8,949 nt of DNA, from positions 1 to 8,949 of the forward strand of contig SLMV01000091.1 of NCBI GenBank assembly GCA_007133365.1, given 5' to 3'. A program made the translations under genes and the position numbers. Below, one piece after another: positions 6,271-8,949 of the stretch; positions within the stretch are counted from its first letter, which is position 1, and each line of letters starts with the position of its first letter. The notes under the pieces were generated by a model. It searched no databases. It was not told the DNA's origin and saw only the letters and a list, made by a program, of their open reading frames with translations. This DNA comes from Clostridia bacterium. Lineage in GTDB: Bacteria; Bacillota; Sulfobacillia; SLMV01.

Positions 6271-8172
6271 TCACGACTTGTTCCTTTGCTGCTCAAAGTG
6301 ATGCGCCAGATTTTCCCACCGTCGATAAAGCGTCTTCAGGACGTCTTCAACCGCTTGATAATCTTGAACCGCATCGCGTCCTGCCCCCTCGGCATAGGAG
6401 GAGGGGCGGCTCAGAAACTCTGCCAATTCGTCCCGTTTCGCTTCTTGCTCCTCGATTTCCTGTTCCAGGCGGTCCAACTCTTCGCTTGTCACCCGGACCT
6501 TCTTCTTTGGACGCTTCGGACGGGGCGCAGCTTTTCGCCGTCGAACCCTCGCCTGCTGTTCTTCAAACTGCTGGGCCTGTCGGTAAGCACGGTAGTCAGA
6601 ATAGTTGCCGGAAAATGGTTTTAGGTGGCCCCCGTCCAAGATCCACAGTGCCGTTGCGACCTGATCGACAAAATAGCGGTCGTGGGTGACAAAAATGGCC
6701 GTCCCATCATAATCGAGCAAGGCACGTTCGAGATCCTGGCGAGCTTCCAAATCCAGATGGTTGGTGGGTTCGTCGAGCACCAAGAGCGAGGAGGGCACCA
6801 GCGCCATTTTGGCCAAATGAAGCCGGGTGCGTTCACCGCCGCTTAGGGTCGAAAGGGGTTGAAACACATCATCACCGAAAAACTCAAAGCGTGCCAGGTG
6901 ATCCCGGGCAGTGCTATTTCGAAGATTGGGTTGACTCCTTCGCAGTTCCTGAATAAGGTTAACGCTTTCATCGGGAAAAGAAAGATCTTGAGGAAAATAC
7001 GCAGATACGACCCCGGTGCCCCATCGAAGACTTCCTGCGGTGGGACGTTCTAAGCCAAGAAGCACCTGTAACAAGGTGGTTTTCCCGGCACCGTTGGGCC
7101 CTAAGAGCGCAATCCGATCCCCCCGCTGCAAACGGAGGTCGACGCCCTCACAGATGGTCAATCCCGGCCGGGTGATGGTTAATCCCTCGCCTAAGATGAC
7201 ATCGTTTCCGCTATGGCAAACGGGAAATGAAAGGCCCATTCCCCCTTCATAGTCCGGTGGTGGCGATAACGTGACCATCCGTTCCAACTTTTTGCGCCGA
7301 TCTTCCGCCTCTTTGTGGCGCTGCCCCGCATGATACCGGCGAATGAATGATTGAATCCGCTCCACTTCTTGTTGCTGCCGCTCATAAGCACGCTGTCGAC
7401 GCCGTCGCCGCTCCTTTCGGGCTTTAAGATACCCCGAATAGGTCGTGAGATATCGCTCGACCTCGCCTTGATGAACTTCGAGAATCTCGGTGACAATGTG
7501 ATCCATAAAATAGCGATCGTGAGAAATCACCATGATGGTTCCCGCATACGCCTTCAGGTAGTCTTCCAACCACTCCATCGCTTCCAGATCGAGATGGTTG
7601 GTGGGCTCATCCAAAAGCAAAAGATCCGGCGCCACAAGGAGAAGTTTTGCCAGGGATAACCGAACCTTTTCCCCGCCGGAGAAGGTAGCCACCCCTCGGC
7701 CGAGATCGTGTTCGCTAAAGCCTAGGCCGATCAAGACTTCTCGGGCCCGGGCGTGCATATCGTATCCACCTTGATCTTCAAAGCGCGTCATCATTTTCCC
7801 ATATTTTTTAAGATGTTGGTCTCGCTCAACCTCGCTGTCCGCTTGGGTAATGGCTTCCTCGAGGTCGCGGAGTCGCTGCTCAAGGGCACATAGACTCGAA
7901 AACGCTTCCATCGCAACGTCAAAGGCGGTCTGGCCCGCCTCAAACTGAATGGTCTGCGCCATCACTTTGACCGACGGTGTCCCGAACCATTCGATTTCGC
8001 CTTCATCCGGCACCAATTCACCCGCAATCAAACGAAGCAGCGTGGTCTTCCCCTGGCCATTTTGTCCCACCACGCCGATGCGAGCACCGGCATTGACATC
8101 GAACGTCACCTGCCGAAACACCGGCTCACCGTTATAGTATTTCCCAACGTTTTTAACTTTGAGAAGACTCAT
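6271..8172 (-). CDS. ABC-F subfamily ATPase (YdiF/Uup-like), ribosome-associated
   Basis: A 633-residue soluble protein with two ABC ATPase domains and no membrane segments, the layout of ABC-F translation factors, which bind the ribosomal E site and act on stalled or misfolded peptidyl-transferase states. Domain 1: Walker A GQNGQGKTT (Lys42), signature FSGGEKVRLS, Walker B LLLLDEPTNHLD (Glu189). An Arg-rich interdomain linker runs about 245-320. Domain 2: Walker A GPNGAGKTT (Lys364), signature LSGGERTRLH, Walker B LLVLDEPTNHLD (Glu468). A basic stretch (RRRKAAPRPKRPKKK) leads to a C-terminal coiled coil as in Uup/YdiF-type members. The start is the ATG at 8170-8172, with AAGGAGG 7 nt upstream and the protein beginning MSLLKVKNVGKYY; a reading frame open up to 8265 would add 31 unrelated residues overlapping pheT and is rejected. 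The gap to pheT is 16 nt. Assignment to YdiF rather than Uup/YfmR is by resemblance only; an antibiotic-resistance role has no support here. Confidence 0.95.
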   Translation of the reverse strand: MSLLKVKNVGKYYNGEPVFRQVTFDVNAGARIGVVGQNGQGKTTLLRLIAGELVPDEGEIEWFGTPSVKVMAQTIQFEAGQTAFDVAMEAFSSLCALEQRLRDLEEAITQADSEVERDQHLKKYGKMMTRFEDQGGYDMHARAREVLIGLGFSEHDLGRGVATFSGGEKVRLSLAKLLLVAPDLLLLDEPTNHLDLEAMEWLEDYLKAYAGTIMVISHDRYFMDHIVTEILEVHQGEVERYLTTYSGYLKARKERRRRRQRAYERQQQEVERIQSFIRRYHAGQRHKEAEDRRKKLERMVTLSPPPDYEGGMGLSFPVCHSGNDVILGEGLTITRPGLTICEGVDLRLQRGDRIALLGPNGAGKTTLLQVLLGLERPTAGSLRWGTGVVSAYFPQDLSFPDESVNLIQELRRSQPNLRNSTARDHLARFEFFGDDVFQPLSTLSGGERTRLHLAKMALVPSSLLVLDEPTNHLDLEARQDLERALLDYDGTAIFVTHDRYFVDQVATALWILDGGHLKPFSGNYSDYRAYRQAQQFEEQQARVRRRKAAPRPKRPKKKVRVTSEELDRLEQEIEEQEAKRDELAEFLSRPSSYAEGAGRDAVQDYQAVEDVLKTLYRRWENLAHHFEQQRNKS

Positions 8173-8182
8173 CCACGACCTC

Positions 8183-8200
8183 CTTCGGTCACGACCGAAG
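8183..8200 (-). promoter_or_regulatory. Perfect 8-bp inverted repeat over the pheT stop and abcF Shine-Dalgarno
   Basis: CTTCGGTC, two bases, GACCGAAG: in the mRNA at least six pairs (CUUCGG/CCGAAG) can form around a six-base loop. The stem contains the pheT stop codon in its loop and its 3' arm includes the first bases of the AAGGAGG used by abcF. Ribosomes finishing pheT would melt it, so it could couple abcF translation to pheT. No U-run follows, so it is unlikely to be a terminator. The dyad is seen; the role is inferred. Confidence 0.45.
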
Positions 8201-8949
8201 TTGTGCGTCCAAGCGGTCTCTGAGCGCCTGGCGGATATCCTCATGCACGCTGTCGACCTGGGCATCGGTCAGCGTCCCCTTCGGATCTCGATAGGTTAAC
8301 CGATATGCCACACTCTTTTGCCCATCCGGCACCGCCCCTCCACGATAAACATCAAAAAGATGAACCGACTCGAGCAGGGCGCTGGCCGCACCTTCAATGG
8401 TGCGAACGATTTCGTCGTGGGAGATATCATCATCAATGAACAACGCGATGTCACGGGTCGATGCCGGATATTCGGGAACGGGCTGATATTGTGGAACGGG
8501 TCGGGCCGCCTCACTCAATGCCTCGACATCCAACTCCCCGATTAAGACCGGAACATCGAGATGAAGTCGCTCCGCCAAATCCGGATGAAGTTCGCCGAAG
8601 GAACCGATTTCTCGTCCCGAAATGATCAAGTCGGCTCGGCGTCCCGGATGAAGGAAGTACGCGTCACTTACCCGAACCTGCCAATCCGTGATGTTGAGCG
8701 TCCTCAACAGCCCCTCGAGAATCCCTTTCAGATCGAAATAGTCCCAACGGACCGTAGCATCCGCCCCCCAAAAACCCTCCTCATCCTTGTTGAGCATGGC
8801 AAGACACAGACGATCTTTTTCCTGCGGGAGCGCCTCCAGTGGCAGTTGCCGAGGTCGATACACCTTGTTGATTTCAAAAAACTGAAGTCGCAAGGCCCGC
8901 CGCCGATTCGCTTCAACCACTTGAAGCATTGATCCCAAAAGGGTAGATC
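8189..8949 (-). CDS. pheT: Phenylalanyl-tRNA synthetase beta subunit, C-terminal 252 residues (5' end off window)
   Basis: The end of PheT, the beta subunit of the (alphabeta)2 enzyme that charges tRNA-Phe in the cytoplasm. The frame stays open through the right edge with no stop, reading STLLGSMLQVVEANRRR, the place of the 'TSLLPGLL...N...R' stretch of PheT, followed by FFEINKVYRP, the usual 'FEiG.vY' element of the catalytic-like core. A start at the TTG near 8938 would remove most of the protein, so the gene clearly continues outside. The last 93 residues (8192-8470) are the anticodon-binding FDX-ACB domain: YPASTRDIALFIDD, SVHLFDVYRGG, KSVAYRLTYRDPKGTLTD. The synthetase alpha subunit and any T-box or other leader would be beyond the edge. 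It is the first visible gene of the minus-strand operon, 16 nt upstream of abcF. Confidence 0.95.
   Translation of the reverse strand, partial: STLLGSMLQVVEANRRRALRLQFFEINKVYRPRQLPLEALPQEKDRLCLAMLNKDEEGFWGADATVRWDYFDLKGILEGLLRTLNITDWQVRVSDAYFLHPGRRADLIISGREIGSFGELHPDLAERLHLDVPVLIGELDVEALSEAARPVPQYQPVPEYPASTRDIALFIDDDISHDEIVRTIEGAASALLESVHLFDVYRGGAVPDGQKSVAYRLTYRDPKGTLTDAQVDSVHEDIRQALRDRLDAQLRS

Noticed and set aside
6271..8172. ABC-F gene as an antibiotic-resistance determinant
   Set aside because: The linker and C-terminal coil look like housekeeping YdiF/Uup types, and it sits in a housekeeping operon; nothing points to resistance.
8173..8265. N-terminal extension of the ABC-F protein by 31 residues
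   Set aside because: It overlaps the pheT end, has no similarity to ABC-F N-termini, and the ATG at 8172 has a near-ideal Shine-Dalgarno.
1..8949. CRISPR array, insertion sequence, prophage or tRNA attachment site
   Set aside because: No spaced direct repeats, transposase motifs, terminal inverted repeats or tRNA cloverleaf were seen; the window is densely filled with chromosomal-type genes.

Overview
The window suggests a Gram-positive, Bacillota-type bacterium of moderate to fairly high G+C. The main reason is gene order: the minus strand reads pheT, an ABC-F ATPase, zapA, mutS2, which recalls the Bacillus neighbourhood pheS-pheT-rnhC-zapA-cvpA-polX-mutS2, with an ABC-F gene where rnhC would sit and cvpA/polX missing. 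Strong AAGGAGG-type ribosome binding sites fit this. A deep-branching, possibly acidophilic lineage such as Sulfobacillus is a guess from the cupredoxin-bearing cell-wall enzyme; nothing here proves it.

Layout. 1-561 (minus) is the N-terminal half of an M20-family zinc peptidase, cut by the left edge. 562-721 is a divergent intergenic region with an extended -10 promoter for the rightward gene, a weak leftward promoter candidate and a 19-bp imperfect dyad between them. 722-3367 (plus) is a class A penicillin-binding protein (PBP) with an unusual C-terminus: a six-cysteine acidic linker followed by a cupredoxin-fold domain. Its last 23 bp overlap the end of mutS2, which converges on it. 3345-8949 (minus) is one apparent operon transcribed right to left: pheT (5' end off the window), abcF, zapA, mutS2, with gaps of 16, 52 and 48 nt. 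No gene-free stretch exceeds 160 nt. I saw no tRNA, rRNA, CRISPR array or insertion sequence.

How the genes relate. The minus-strand operon combines translation (PheT, ABC-F, and possibly the MutS2 KOW-Smr module), division (ZapA) and DNA transactions (MutS2). The rightward PBP makes peptidoglycan outside the membrane. The most unusual items are the PBP-cupredoxin fusion with altered copper-ligand positions, the MutS2 Smr domain with a changed LDxRG motif, and the zapA start, where the only good Shine-Dalgarno lies 36 nt upstream and is separated from the ATG by a perfect 7-bp hairpin.
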